DNA from: an uncultured Bryobacteraceae bacterium
GTDB lineage: Bacteria > Acidobacteriota > Terriglobia > Bryobacterales > Bryobacteraceae
NCBI GenBank assembly: GCA_938027685.1
Contig: CALJAM010000017.1
Location: forward strand, 42,742-106,741
Length of the DNA: 64,000 bases
Reading direction: 5' to 3'
Each line of letters opens with the position of its first letter. Position 1 is the stretch's first letter. A program made the translations under genes and the position numbers. Positions 10,118 to 17,737 of the stretch are shown in pieces. The notes beneath the pieces are model-generated. The model saw only the letters and a list, made by a program, of their open reading frames with translations. It was not told the DNA's origin and searched no databases.

Positions 10118-10966
10118 GTGCTGACACGACGACAACTGCACCGCATGGTAGCGGCCGCGCTGCCCGCTCCTCTGCTTGCGGCTAAGGCCGATTCGCGCAT
10201 TCGCGGGGTGCCGATCGGAGCCCAGAGCTATAGCTTCCGTGACCGGTCGCTGGAAGAAGCCATCAAGGCGATGAATGAAATCGGGCTGACGTACTGCGAG
10301 CTCTGGCAGGGTCACCTGGAACCCCGGAAGGTTCCGCGCGAGGAGGTCCGCAAGTGGCGCTTGGAGACGCCGCTCAGCTTCTTCACGGAGGTGCGCGAGA
10401 AGTTCCGCAAAGCAGGCATCACCCTCTGCGCCTACAACTACAGTTTCCGCGACGATTTCAGCGACGAAGAAATCGCCCGCGGCTTCGAGATGGCCAAGGC
10501 TTTGGGAGTGGGGGTGATCACAGCGTCGGCCACGGTGAGCGTCGCCAAGCGCGTGGATCCCTTCGCACAGAAGGCCCGCATCACGGTGGCCATGCACAAT
10601 CATTCCGTAATCAAGCCCAACGAATTTGCCAGGCCGGAGGATTTCGAAGAGGCCATGCGCGGGACCTCGCGCTACATCGGCGTCAACCTGGATATCGGCC
10701 ACTTCGTGGCTGCGGGTTATGATCCGGTGGATTACATCGCGAAACACCACGATCGGATCCCGGTGATCCACCTCAAGGATCGTAAGAAGAATCAGGGCCC
10801 GAATTTGCCCTTTGGCGAGGGCGACACGCCCATCCGCGACGTCTTGCAACTGATCGCACGCAAGCGCCTGAAGATATACGCCATGATCGAGTACGAGTAC
10901 AAAGGCGCGGACACGGTCGAGGAAGTCCGGCGGTGTTACGAGTACTGCCGGAAGGCGCTGGCTTGA
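10118..10966 (+). CDS. Tat-exported sugar phosphate isomerase/epimerase-like protein
   Basis: TIM-barrel protein of the AP-endonuclease-2/xylose-isomerase-like family, 282 residues. The GTG at 10118 is chosen because GGAGG stands at 10102-10106 and the protein then opens with a twin-arginine leader (TRRQLHRMVAAALPAPLLA). Earlier in-frame starts would overlap the divergent amidohydrolase. Conserved elements include IGAQSYSFRD near the N terminus, VNLDIGHFVAAG, IPVIHLKDRKKNQG and the terminal Glu in AMIEYEYKG, which look like metal ligands. Export is notable because classic isomerases of this fold are cytoplasmic, though Acidobacteriota and Planctomycetes carry many such exported paralogs. The substrate is unknown. 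Confidence 0.8.
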   Translation: MLTRRQLHRMVAAALPAPLLAAKADSRIRGVPIGAQSYSFRDRSLEEAIKAMNEIGLTYCELWQGHLEPRKVPREEVRKWRLETPLSFFTEVREKFRKAGITLCAYNYSFRDDFSDEEIARGFEMAKALGVGVITASATVSVAKRVDPFAQKARITVAMHNHSVIKPNEFARPEDFEEAMRGTSRYIGVNLDIGHFVAAGYDPVDYIAKHHDRIPVIHLKDRKKNQGPNLPFGEGDTPIRDVLQLIARKRLKIYAMIEYEYKGADTVEEVRRCYEYCRKALA

Positions 10967-10976
10967 GGTCGGACGG

Positions 10977-11909
10977 ATGAGAAGACGGCTTCCCACCTTT
11001 ATTGCGGCGGCGTGCCTGGTTTGGGCGCAAGCGGGCAAGGAGTCCCTTCCGGCCCCCGACGTCGATAACGTCTCCTACGGCCCGCACGAGCGGAACGTAG
11101 TGGACTTATGGAAAGCCCCTTCTGCCCGGCCGACGCCGCTGGTCATTTACATTCACGGCGGCGGCTTCCGGGGTGGGGACAAACGCACGCTTCCCCCGGC
11201 GCTGCTCAAGCGGTTGCTCGAGAGCGGCATCTCGGTGGCTGCCATTAACTATCGACTGTCGCAACATGCGCCTTATCCTGCGCCCATGGAGGACGGCGCC
11301 AGGGCGGTTCAGTTCCTCCGCACGCGCGCGAGGAAGTGGAACCTGGATCCAGGCGCCTTCGGCGCCACGGGGGCGTCGGCGGGCGCCGGCATTGCCTTGT
11401 GGATCGGCTTCCACGATGAGATGGCGGATCCCGGCAGCAGCGATCCGGTCCGGCGGCAGTCCACGCGCCTGCAGGCGGTGGGGGTGGCAGCGGCGCAGAC
11501 GACCTACGACCCGCGAGAGATCGCAAGAGTGGTGGGCGACGCCGCGGCGCGCCATCCTGCCCTGGAGCCTTTCTACGGCCTTTACGGAGATGAGCTGAAA
11601 AGCGAAAGGGCAGACCGAATGTTTCGCGACGCGTCGCCCATCACGCACCTGACGCGGGACGACCCGCCTGTTCTGCTCTTGTACTTCGAGCCCGACAAGC
11701 CCCTGCCGCCGGACGCTAAGCCGGGGGACGGGATCCATCACCCGCGTTTCGGCCTGTACCTCAAAGAGCGGATGGACAGGCTGGGGATCGAATGCACCGT
11801 TCGTTACCCAGGCGACGGCGGTCCTCCCGTGGACTTGCCTACGGAGCTTACCGCGTTTTTCCGGCGTCACCTGCTCAAATCGCCGGCTGGGGCCGCGAAG
11901 ATAAAATGA
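10977..11909 (+). CDS. Secreted alpha/beta-hydrolase (esterase, BD-FAE/HSL-like)
   Basis: Serine hydrolase of 310 residues with an N-terminal signal peptide (RRRLPTFIAAACLVWAQ). The oxyanion motif HGGGF is near residues 60-64 and the nucleophile elbow GASAG near residue 134. The downstream Asp and His of the triad are likely in LLLYFEPD and the C-terminal third, but I could not assign them with certainty. Such enzymes deacetylate or deferuloylate plant polysaccharides or hydrolyse short esters in the periplasm. It follows the sugar isomerase by 10 bp on the same strand, so co-transcription is likely. Its stop codon overlaps the start of the repeat protein (ATGA). Confidence 0.83.
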   Translation: MRRRLPTFIAAACLVWAQAGKESLPAPDVDNVSYGPHERNVVDLWKAPSARPTPLVIYIHGGGFRGGDKRTLPPALLKRLLESGISVAAINYRLSQHAPYPAPMEDGARAVQFLRTRARKWNLDPGAFGATGASAGAGIALWIGFHDEMADPGSSDPVRRQSTRLQAVGVAAAQTTYDPREIARVVGDAAARHPALEPFYGLYGDELKSERADRMFRDASPITHLTRDDPPVLLLYFEPDKPLPPDAKPGDGIHHPRFGLYLKERMDRLGIECTVRYPGDGGPPVDLPTELTAFFRRHLLKSPAGAAKIK

Positions 11910-12421
11910 GAGCTATGGATGATTCCATCAACCGCCAGGATCTGCTTGCGCTGGAGAGCCGCATCGAGGCGCGCCTCAATGCTTTCGAGGAACGGCTTAA
12001 CGCCCGCTTCGCCACAAAGGACGATCTGGCTGCATTCGAAGAGCGGCTCTCGGCCCGCTTCGCCACAAAGGACGATCTGGCCGCATTAGAAGAGCGGCTC
12101 TCGGCCCGCTTCGCCACAAAGGACGATCTGGCCGCATTAGAAGAGCGGCTCTCGGCCCGCTTCGCCACAAAGGACGATCTGGCTGCACTGGAGGAGCGAA
12201 TGCGGCAATTCACCAAAGAGGTGGTCCACGAAGTCGAAACCAAACTCCTCAGTGCTTTCTTTAGCTATGCCGAGCGGACCGAGAAGGTTCTGGAGCGCCT
12301 GGCCACGGAGATCCGCTCCCTGCAGGCAAGCGACCAGAACTTAGAGGAACGCCTGCGTTTGTTGGAAAACCGCGTGTTTAACCTGGAGAAAAAACTTTTG
12401 CAGCAGCCGCCCGCAGCCTGA
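11906..12421 (+). CDS. Coiled-coil protein with tandem 17-residue repeats
   Basis: Unrecognised 171-residue protein, strongly helical and charged. After a short N terminus there are four repeats of the form ARFATKDDLAALEERLS, encoded by 51-bp DNA repeats, then a helical C-terminal half with leucine spacing typical of coiled coils (ERLRLLENRVFNLEKKLL). There is no signal peptide or membrane segment. The TKDDLAALEERL pattern resembles repeats in bacterial coiled-coil proteins of the Bdr/DUF1640 kind; that is resemblance only. The first ATG overlaps the esterase stop (ATGA); a second in-frame ATG at 11915 is an alternative. The near-identical DNA repeats suggest recent expansion or ongoing length variation. 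Confidence 0.72.
   Translation: MRAMDDSINRQDLLALESRIEARLNAFEERLNARFATKDDLAAFEERLSARFATKDDLAALEERLSARFATKDDLAALEERLSARFATKDDLAALEERMRQFTKEVVHEVETKLLSAFFSYAERTEKVLERLATEIRSLQASDQNLEERLRLLENRVFNLEKKLLQQPPAA
12002..12205 (+). repeat. Four tandem 51-bp coding repeats
   Basis: Direct repeats start at 12002, 12053, 12104 and 12155, each opening with GCCCGCTTCGCCACAAAGG. Units two and three are identical over 51 bp. Unit one differs by a few bases and unit four decays after about 35 bp. A degenerate earlier half-unit (LNAFEERLN) precedes them. They keep the reading frame and lie within the coiled-coil gene, so they can expand or contract by whole units without a frameshift. Confidence 0.95.
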
Positions 12422-12449
12422 GCGGCTGCTGGCGGCTGCGACTTCGGCG

Positions 12450-13430
12450 TCAGGCTTTCGGCCGCGCCGCTTCCAGGGCCCGCCTCACAGCCACCCGCAC
12501 GAGCTGGACTTTGTAAGCGTTCTTCGAAAGCGGCGTAGCCCCCGTCGTCGCCGCCTCCGCAACTTTCTGGATGACGGCTGCGGTGAGCCCCTTGCCTGCC
12601 AGCAACTTCTCAGCCTCGGTGGCGCGCCACGGGATGGGAGCGACGTGACCCAGAACGATGCGGGCGGAGGCCACAGCGGTTCCCTTCATGGTCAGCGCCA
12701 CCGACGCCGTGACCAGCGGCCAGTCCAGCGTCTCCCGCTGGCGGACCTCGTAGGTTGCATTACGGACGTTGGTCGCCGGCGGCACGAGGATCTCGGTCAA
12801 GATCTCATCCGGGCGCAGGGCGATCTCCCGCTCCGATTCACTCTGCGGGATGACGAAGAATTTTTCGACCGGAAGTTCCCGTTCGCCCTTCGGACCGACG
12901 AGCTTCACACGCGCATTCAAGGCCACCAGCGGAGGGCCGAAACTGGAGGCGCTGACGAAGCACGCAGGACCTTGGTTGCCGAAGATCGCGTGGTAGCGGT
13001 TGTCGCCCTCGCGCACCAAGCTGCGGCCGTCCTTCATGGCCAGCAACCCGAAGCCTTGCCGGAAATACCAGCAGCGCGGCCGCTGGCAGAGGTCTCCCCC
13101 GACCGTGCCCATGTTGCGGATCTGCGGGCTCTTGACGCCCTGTGCGGCCTGGATCAGGCTTGGGTACTCGGCGCGCACTTCGGAACTGGCCAGCAGTTCG
13201 GCGAGGGTGACGGTCGCGCCGATCCTCAGCCCGGCTGCGGTCTTCCGGATGCCCCCCAGCTCCTTGATGTTCTTGATGTTGACGACCCTTTGCGGCGTAT
13301 GAATGTAATCCTTCAGGAGGCTCAGCAGGTCGGTGCCCCCGGCAAGAACGTCGGCGACGCCCCAGCGATCGGACAATAAGGCCACCGCCTCCTGAATGGA
13401 AGTGGGACTGGCATAGGCGAAGGCTTGCAT
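12450..13430 (-). CDS. Molybdenum hydroxylase FAD-binding subunit (PaoB/YagS-like)
   Basis: Medium, FAD-binding subunit of a xanthine-oxidase-family aldehyde/xanthine dehydrogenase, 326 residues. It passes electrons from the [2Fe-2S] subunit to an acceptor. The FAD motif VLAGGTDLL is near residues 28-36 and the second flavin loop RNMGTVGGDLCQRPRCWYF near 105-123. The CQRPRC cysteines following that loop resemble the extra [4Fe-4S] cluster seen in PaoB and 4-hydroxybenzoyl-CoA reductase beta, which would separate it from ordinary CoxM-type subunits. The start overlaps the stop of the large-subunit gene (TGATG), so translation is coupled. It is the last gene of the three-gene operon. Confidence 0.9.
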   Translation of the reverse strand: MQAFAYASPTSIQEAVALLSDRWGVADVLAGGTDLLSLLKDYIHTPQRVVNIKNIKELGGIRKTAAGLRIGATVTLAELLASSEVRAEYPSLIQAAQGVKSPQIRNMGTVGGDLCQRPRCWYFRQGFGLLAMKDGRSLVREGDNRYHAIFGNQGPACFVSASSFGPPLVALNARVKLVGPKGERELPVEKFFVIPQSESEREIALRPDEILTEILVPPATNVRNATYEVRQRETLDWPLVTASVALTMKGTAVASARIVLGHVAPIPWRATEAEKLLAGKGLTAAVIQKVAEAATTGATPLSKNAYKVQLVRVAVRRALEAARPKA

Positions 13431-15568
13431 CAGGCACTCCTCCTTTCCAGCGCGGCCAGCACCTTGTCCGGCGTCATGGGCACAAAGGGCACGCGCACAC
13501 CGATGGCGTTGGTTACCGCATTGGCGATGGCCGCGATGCCCGGAATCACCGGAGGCTCACCTAGCCCGATCACGCCGCGCTTGTCGTGCTCGGGCCGAAT
13601 GTCCAGATGGACGATGATCTCGCCGATGTCAGGATTGCCGGCAACCTTGTAGAACTCTACATCCGGGTTGAGCATCCGCCCCGTTATGTCGTCCATGATG
13701 CGTTCCTCGTATAGGGCCGCGCAGATCGACAGGTGAGCGGCCCCGTAGCATTGGCTCTCAGCGGTCTTCGGGTTGATGATCAAGCCACAGTCCTGAACCA
13801 CTACGAGCCGGTTCATGCGGATGATTCCGGTCTCGGTGTCCACCGAGACGTCGGCCATCTGAACGCCGCCGACGCCGCCTGTGGTCAGACCCATGGGATT
13901 CTTGGGATCGTTCTGGCCCATCTCGGAGATCTTCTCCGAGCCCAGCAGCTTGCACGCCGCTTTCCAGGCCATGGCTCTCTTGGGATCCGCCTTCACCCGG
14001 ATCTGGCCGTTCACCGCCTCCAGCTCCTCAGGCTTTGCGCCAAGCTTCGGCGCGACCCGCTCGAAGAGCTTCTCCAGCGCGTTCATCGTGGCCTTGAGCG
14101 TGGAAGCGGAAACGCCCCCGACCGTGGTGGAACCGCCGGAGCTCCCGGAGGAAGGATACCGGTTGTCACCGATCTTTACGCGGATGGCGCCCACCGGCAG
14201 ACCCAGCGTTTCGGCAGCGACCATTGCTATCACGGTGCGGGTGCCGGTTCCGAGGTCCTGGCTGGCGATTTCGACTTCCACCATCCCGTCGGGATGGATG
14301 TTGCAACGGCAGTTGGACAGATGTCCCGCACCGCCCCAAGTCGCCACGCCGATGCCCAGACCTCTTTTGATGGATCCCGGCGTTTTGTCGCCGCGGGGGT
14401 GCCAAAGCTTCTTCCACCCGATCAGCTCGGCCGCCTTGTCCAGCTGCGATCGGTATACCTCCGGCCGCGCCGTGTAATCGGCGTTCTTCTTGAACACTTC
14501 CAGCGGATCCATGCCCAGCGCGTGGGCCAGATCATCGATGGCGCAGCAGGTCAGGTACGAGGCCTGCGGGTGGTTGGGCGCGCGCCAGGCACGCTGCGGC
14601 GCCGCGTTGACCTGCACCGCCGTATGGTTGATTCGGATGTTCGGGATGTTCGTGTACACGTAGGGGATGGGCGGAGCACCGCCGCCCGTCATTCCGCCGG
14701 TGGACCAGGACTGCGAGTCCCAGCCGATGATGGTTCCGTCCTTCTTGGCCGCCAGCCGAATGCGGGCGTAGTGCGACGGACGGTTGCCGGCGATCTGCTG
14801 CTCGACATCGCGCGGCAGGAACAATTTCACCGGGCGGCCGGTCTGTTTGGCGAGCTTGGCGCAGGCGATCCCCCAACGGTCCGGGGAAAACTTCGAGCCG
14901 TAGCCGATGCCCATGTGCTCTTGCATCACGTGGACGTTGGCGGGCGGCACCCCTAACGCTTTGGCCAGCTCGTTGCCAATATTGAAAACGGCCTGGGTCG
15001 TCGGCCAGTATTCGATCTGGTCCCCTTTCCACTCGATGACTTGGCCGTGGGCCTCCCAAGTCAGGTGGCAGATCACCGGGCAGCCGTAGACGCCCTCAGA
15101 AACCACGTCCGCCTGCTTGAAGGCTTGGTCAGGGTCACCCGTGATCTTCTCCCCGGCGGGCTTGGCCCGGGCTCCGGCCTTGGAGAGATCCGCCTCGTTG
15201 ACGAAGTGCGGGAGGACCTCATAGTCCACCTTCACGGCACGGGCCGCGTCCCGAGCCAGTTCCTCGGTTTCGGCCACGACCGCGGCGATTTCGTAGCCCG
15301 CCCACATCACCTCCGTGCCGGGAGCCGACCCGTCGAAGACATGGACGGCAACGACCCCCTTCATTTTCTCCGCCGCGCTAGTATCGATCGAGCGGATGCG
15401 GGCATGGGCGTATGGGCAGACGACCAGCGCGCCGTAAAGCATGCCGGGACGCTTGATGTCGTACGCGTACTTGGCGCGCCCGCTCGCCTTCACGAAACCG
15501 TCGATGCGGTTCGTGCGGCGGCCGATCACACGACGTTTTTCGGGAGCAGGCCAACTGTAATCAGGCAT
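13430..15568 (-). CDS. Molybdenum hydroxylase large (molybdopterin-binding) subunit
   Basis: Catalytic subunit of 712 residues that binds the molybdenum cofactor and oxidises aldehydes or N-heterocycles with water as oxygen donor. Start 15568 is preceded by GGGAGGTGGGA on the minus strand and overlaps the small-subunit stop by 8 bp. The N-terminal domain shows RVIGRRTNRIDG and ASGRAKYAYDI. The Moco region contains EAHGQVIEW, RAWRAPNHPQ and SSGGSTTVGG. The near-C-terminal GLGEPP carries the catalytic Glu of the family. The sequence resembles PaoC/YagR more than xanthine dehydrogenase, so an aldehyde substrate is more likely. It has no signal of its own and probably travels with the Tat-tagged small subunit. 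Confidence 0.92.
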   Translation of the reverse strand: MPDYSWPAPEKRRVIGRRTNRIDGFVKASGRAKYAYDIKRPGMLYGALVVCPYAHARIRSIDTSAAEKMKGVVAVHVFDGSAPGTEVMWAGYEIAAVVAETEELARDAARAVKVDYEVLPHFVNEADLSKAGARAKPAGEKITGDPDQAFKQADVVSEGVYGCPVICHLTWEAHGQVIEWKGDQIEYWPTTQAVFNIGNELAKALGVPPANVHVMQEHMGIGYGSKFSPDRWGIACAKLAKQTGRPVKLFLPRDVEQQIAGNRPSHYARIRLAAKKDGTIIGWDSQSWSTGGMTGGGAPPIPYVYTNIPNIRINHTAVQVNAAPQRAWRAPNHPQASYLTCCAIDDLAHALGMDPLEVFKKNADYTARPEVYRSQLDKAAELIGWKKLWHPRGDKTPGSIKRGLGIGVATWGGAGHLSNCRCNIHPDGMVEVEIASQDLGTGTRTVIAMVAAETLGLPVGAIRVKIGDNRYPSSGSSGGSTTVGGVSASTLKATMNALEKLFERVAPKLGAKPEELEAVNGQIRVKADPKRAMAWKAACKLLGSEKISEMGQNDPKNPMGLTTGGVGGVQMADVSVDTETGIIRMNRLVVVQDCGLIINPKTAESQCYGAAHLSICAALYEERIMDDITGRMLNPDVEFYKVAGNPDIGEIIVHLDIRPEHDKRGVIGLGEPPVIPGIAAIANAVTNAIGVRVPFVPMTPDKVLAALERRSA

Positions 15569-16205
15569 TTTTCCCACCTCCCTGCGCACTCTTGGCCGCT
15601 TCCAGGATGGCGCGCCGGATGCCGTTGTAGGATCCGCAGCGGCACAGGTTCCCACCGAAAGCGCGCTTGATCTGATCCAGAGTCGGGTTGGGATTTTCCG
15701 CCAAAAATGCCTTGGCGGCCATCACGAAGCCGGGCGTGCAGAAACCGCATTGCAGCCCGTCATTGTTGACGAAAGCGCGGATCAGCGGATCGGGCTCCGG
15801 CGAAAGCGCGAGTCCTTCCACGGTCTGGATGTTCTTGCCCTGCGCCTCGATGGCCAGGATGTTACAGGCGTACACGGCCTTGCCGTCGAGCAACACGGTG
15901 CAGGCGCCGCAGGTGCCGCGGTCGCAAACACGCTTGGCGCCGGTGTAATCGAGATAATTGCGGAGAGCGTCCAAGAGCGTGACGCGCGGTTCCAGCTCGA
16001 GCTTGTGCTGCTTGCCGTTCACGGTGAGCGTCACGGGTACGGGCCCCGGACCCGCCAGCGCGGGCGGAGCGCACAAAGCCGCCGTCGGGCTAAGCGCGAC
16101 ACCGACCGCGCCGGTACCCAAGCCCACGTCGCGAATGAAGCCGCGGCGTGAAACCCCTTCGCCCGGCTTGGCCTTTGCCTCAGTAGGTTTCTTCGGCGTA
16201 CTCAT
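15561..16205 (-). CDS. Molybdenum hydroxylase [2Fe-2S] subunit with Tat signal
   Basis: Small electron-transfer subunit, 214 residues, PaoA/YagT-like. Start 16205 has an AGGAAGG ribosome site and leads into a lysine-rich N terminus and a twin-arginine signal (SRRGFIRDVGLGTGAVGVAL), so the folded complex should be periplasmic. The plant-type ferredoxin domain has CDRGTCGACTVLLDG plus a later Cys, and the helical domain holds CGFCTPGF and CRCGSY. All eight cluster cysteines appear present. It is the first gene of the operon; the order small-large-FAD differs from the coxMSL order, and E. coli paoABC runs small-FAD-large. No maturation chaperone (PaoD/XdhC) is in the window. Confidence 0.92.
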   Translation of the reverse strand: MSTPKKPTEAKAKPGEGVSRRGFIRDVGLGTGAVGVALSPTAALCAPPALAGPGPVPVTLTVNGKQHKLELEPRVTLLDALRNYLDYTGAKRVCDRGTCGACTVLLDGKAVYACNILAIEAQGKNIQTVEGLALSPEPDPLIRAFVNNDGLQCGFCTPGFVMAAKAFLAENPNPTLDQIKRAFGGNLCRCGSYNGIRRAILEAAKSAQGGGKNA

Positions 16206-16245
16206 GAGAGCACCTTCCTTGCTCGGGTCTACTGCAAACACCCTG

Positions 16246-16273
16246 AATATATCAAACGGCGGCCTTCGCGCAA
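16246..16273 (-). promoter_or_regulatory. Possible sigma70-type promoter for the molybdenum enzyme operon
   Basis: On the minus strand TATATT (16251 to 16246) is separated by 16 bp from TTGCGC (16273 to 16268). A better -35 hexamer, TTGACT (16278 to 16273), also stands there but with 21-bp spacing. The predicted start leaves a short leader before the ATG at 16205. The call rests on hexamer likeness alone. Confidence 0.35.
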
Positions 16274-16353
16274 GTCAAATCTGCCGGGATCGTAGTGGGA
16301 GCGCACGCCGGCGCGGTACCATACGAATTTTGCGGGCTGCGGAGCAATCCGCC

Positions 16354-16575
16354 ATGGCGTGGTCGATCCTCAGTATGGCGGCACTGCCGGCCGGCGCCTC
16401 CGGCGACGCCGGTTGGTGGGCATGGTGGACAAGGCTCTATCAAACGGACCGGCTCTGGTTCACCTTGGTTACCATAGGTGTCCTCGTCGTGGCAGGCGCC
16501 GCGCTGGGCGCATTGACTGATGCGGTGATGCGGCGATTGGGCGTCGACCTGGATTCACGCCGGGACAGCGGCTGA
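16354..16575 (+). CDS. Small single-pass membrane protein
   Basis: Unrecognised 73-residue protein. A tryptophan-rich N-terminal third (GWWAWWTRLYQTDRLWF) runs into one clear membrane helix (TLVTIGVLVVAGAALGAL), and the C terminus is positively charged and therefore probably cytoplasmic. It lies 41 bp upstream of the TauE/SafE exporter on the same strand, which suggests an accessory role or shared expression with that transporter. I chose the ATG at 16354 because upstream in-frame sequence is antisense to the molybdenum small subunit. The coding assignment rests on codon bias and the clean membrane segment; no ribosome site stands out. Confidence 0.55.
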   Translation: MAWSILSMAALPAGASGDAGWWAWWTRLYQTDRLWFTLVTIGVLVVAGAALGALTDAVMRRLGVDLDSRRDSG

Positions 16576-16616
16576 AGTGATGAGCAGGCATTTTCCCGCA
16601 GCATAGAGCGCTCGAC

Positions 16617-17678
16617 ATGGACTTCCTGTACGTAACGATGCCTCTTTCCGGCGTCAGCGTATTCTGGCCGGGTCTGGTCATCCTCGGCTTCGGGGTGGGC
16701 GTTATTGGCGGTTTCTTCGGGATCGGCGGCGGCTGGATGGTGACCCCGGGCCTGAACATCTTGGGCTTCCCCATGGCCTACGCAATCGGGACGGATCTGG
16801 CCCATATGGCGGGAAAATCGTTGGTCTCGACGCGCCGCCACGCCCAATTCGGCCACGTGGATTACCGGCTGGGCGGCCTCATGGTGGTGGGCACGATCGC
16901 CGGCTTCGAAGCGGGCGCGCAGACGGTCATGTGGCTGGAGCGCCTAGGAAAGGTGGATTTCTACGTGCGTCTCTCGTACCTATTGCTGCTCGGCTTGGTC
17001 GGGTGGCGCATACTCACCGACGTACATCGGAATCATCGCTCCCCACGCGAGAATGGTGAAGCCTCGGCTGAACCGGCTCCGGCCGTGTACCCCGAAAGGC
17101 GGTGGCCTGCTGCATGGATACCGCCTGTGGTTCGGTTCCCGCGCGCCGGAGTCCGTTGCTCGCTGTGGTGGCCCGTGCTGGTGGGCCTAATCACGGGTTG
17201 GCTGTCGGGGCTCATGGGAATTGGCGGCGGGTTGATTCGCGTCCCTGCCCTGATCTATCTGCTAGGTTGCCCGACGCACGTGGCGGTGGGAACGGACCTC
17301 TTCGAGGTTGCCATCTCAGGGCTTTACGGCGCAGCCACCTACACTTACAAAGGTCGCACGGAACTGACCGCGGCCCTGATCATGCTGGCGGGCGCGTCCG
17401 TCGGGGCCCAGATCGGCACCGCGGCCACCAAGTACGTTCGCGGCGAGCGGATCCGCTCCCTGTTGGGGGTGGCGGTGGCGGGCTGCGCTGTTTCGGTGCT
17501 GCTGAAGCTGGCAGCGGCGGTGCAACCTCACGCACGGAAAACGCTGGAAGTGGTTGCCGCGGTATTCATCCTGGCGCTGGTGGCCGCGCTGGCGGCCGGC
17601 ATCATAAGGCAGTTCCTGCGCGGGATGCGGGCCGAGAGGACGGCAAGCCGCCGCCCGCGGGCCGCGGCGGCGCGTTGA
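16617..17678 (+). CDS. TauE/SafE-family anion (sulfite/sulfonate) exporter
   Basis: Integral membrane permease of 353 residues. The two homologous halves each carry the family's glycine-rich signature: GFFGIGGGWMVTPGLN near residues 33-48 and SGLMGIGGGLIRVPAL near 200-215, each followed by a conserved histidine/threonine stretch (AIGTDLAHM and AVGTDLFEV). Eight or so hydrophobic helices are visible, with a long charged loop between the halves (about residues 135-185) that is larger than in many homologs. Family members move sulfite, sulfoacetate or other organosulfur anions across the inner membrane. It may work with the 73-residue membrane protein just upstream. Substrate is not assigned. 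Confidence 0.87.
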   Translation: MDFLYVTMPLSGVSVFWPGLVILGFGVGVIGGFFGIGGGWMVTPGLNILGFPMAYAIGTDLAHMAGKSLVSTRRHAQFGHVDYRLGGLMVVGTIAGFEAGAQTVMWLERLGKVDFYVRLSYLLLLGLVGWRILTDVHRNHRSPRENGEASAEPAPAVYPERRWPAAWIPPVVRFPRAGVRCSLWWPVLVGLITGWLSGLMGIGGGLIRVPALIYLLGCPTHVAVGTDLFEVAISGLYGAATYTYKGRTELTAALIMLAGASVGAQIGTAATKYVRGERIRSLLGVAVAGCAVSVLLKLAAAVQPHARKTLEVVAAVFILALVAALAAGIIRQFLRGMRAERTASRRPRAAAAR

Positions 17679-17710
17679 GCAATCCGACGCTCTGGACGTC
17701 CGATTGCGCG

Positions 17711-17719
17711 TGCTATGAT
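17711..17719 (+). promoter_or_regulatory. Extended -10 element before dxr
   Basis: TGCTATGAT gives a TG-N extended -10 with hexamer TATGAT at 17714-17719. No good -35 is found at 16-18 bp, which is acceptable for extended -10 promoters. Transcription would begin about 11 nt before the dxr ATG at 17738, giving a very short leader. Confidence 0.4.
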
Positions 17720-17737
17720 CGTGGCGTTCGCCCGCAA

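Noticed and set aside
12002..12205. Possible CRISPR array
   Set aside because: The repeats are contiguous with no spacers, keep a reading frame and encode a helical repeat.
13733..14956. Plus-strand open frame of 407 codons opposite the molybdenum large subunit
   Set aside because: Antisense shadow with no recognisable domain.
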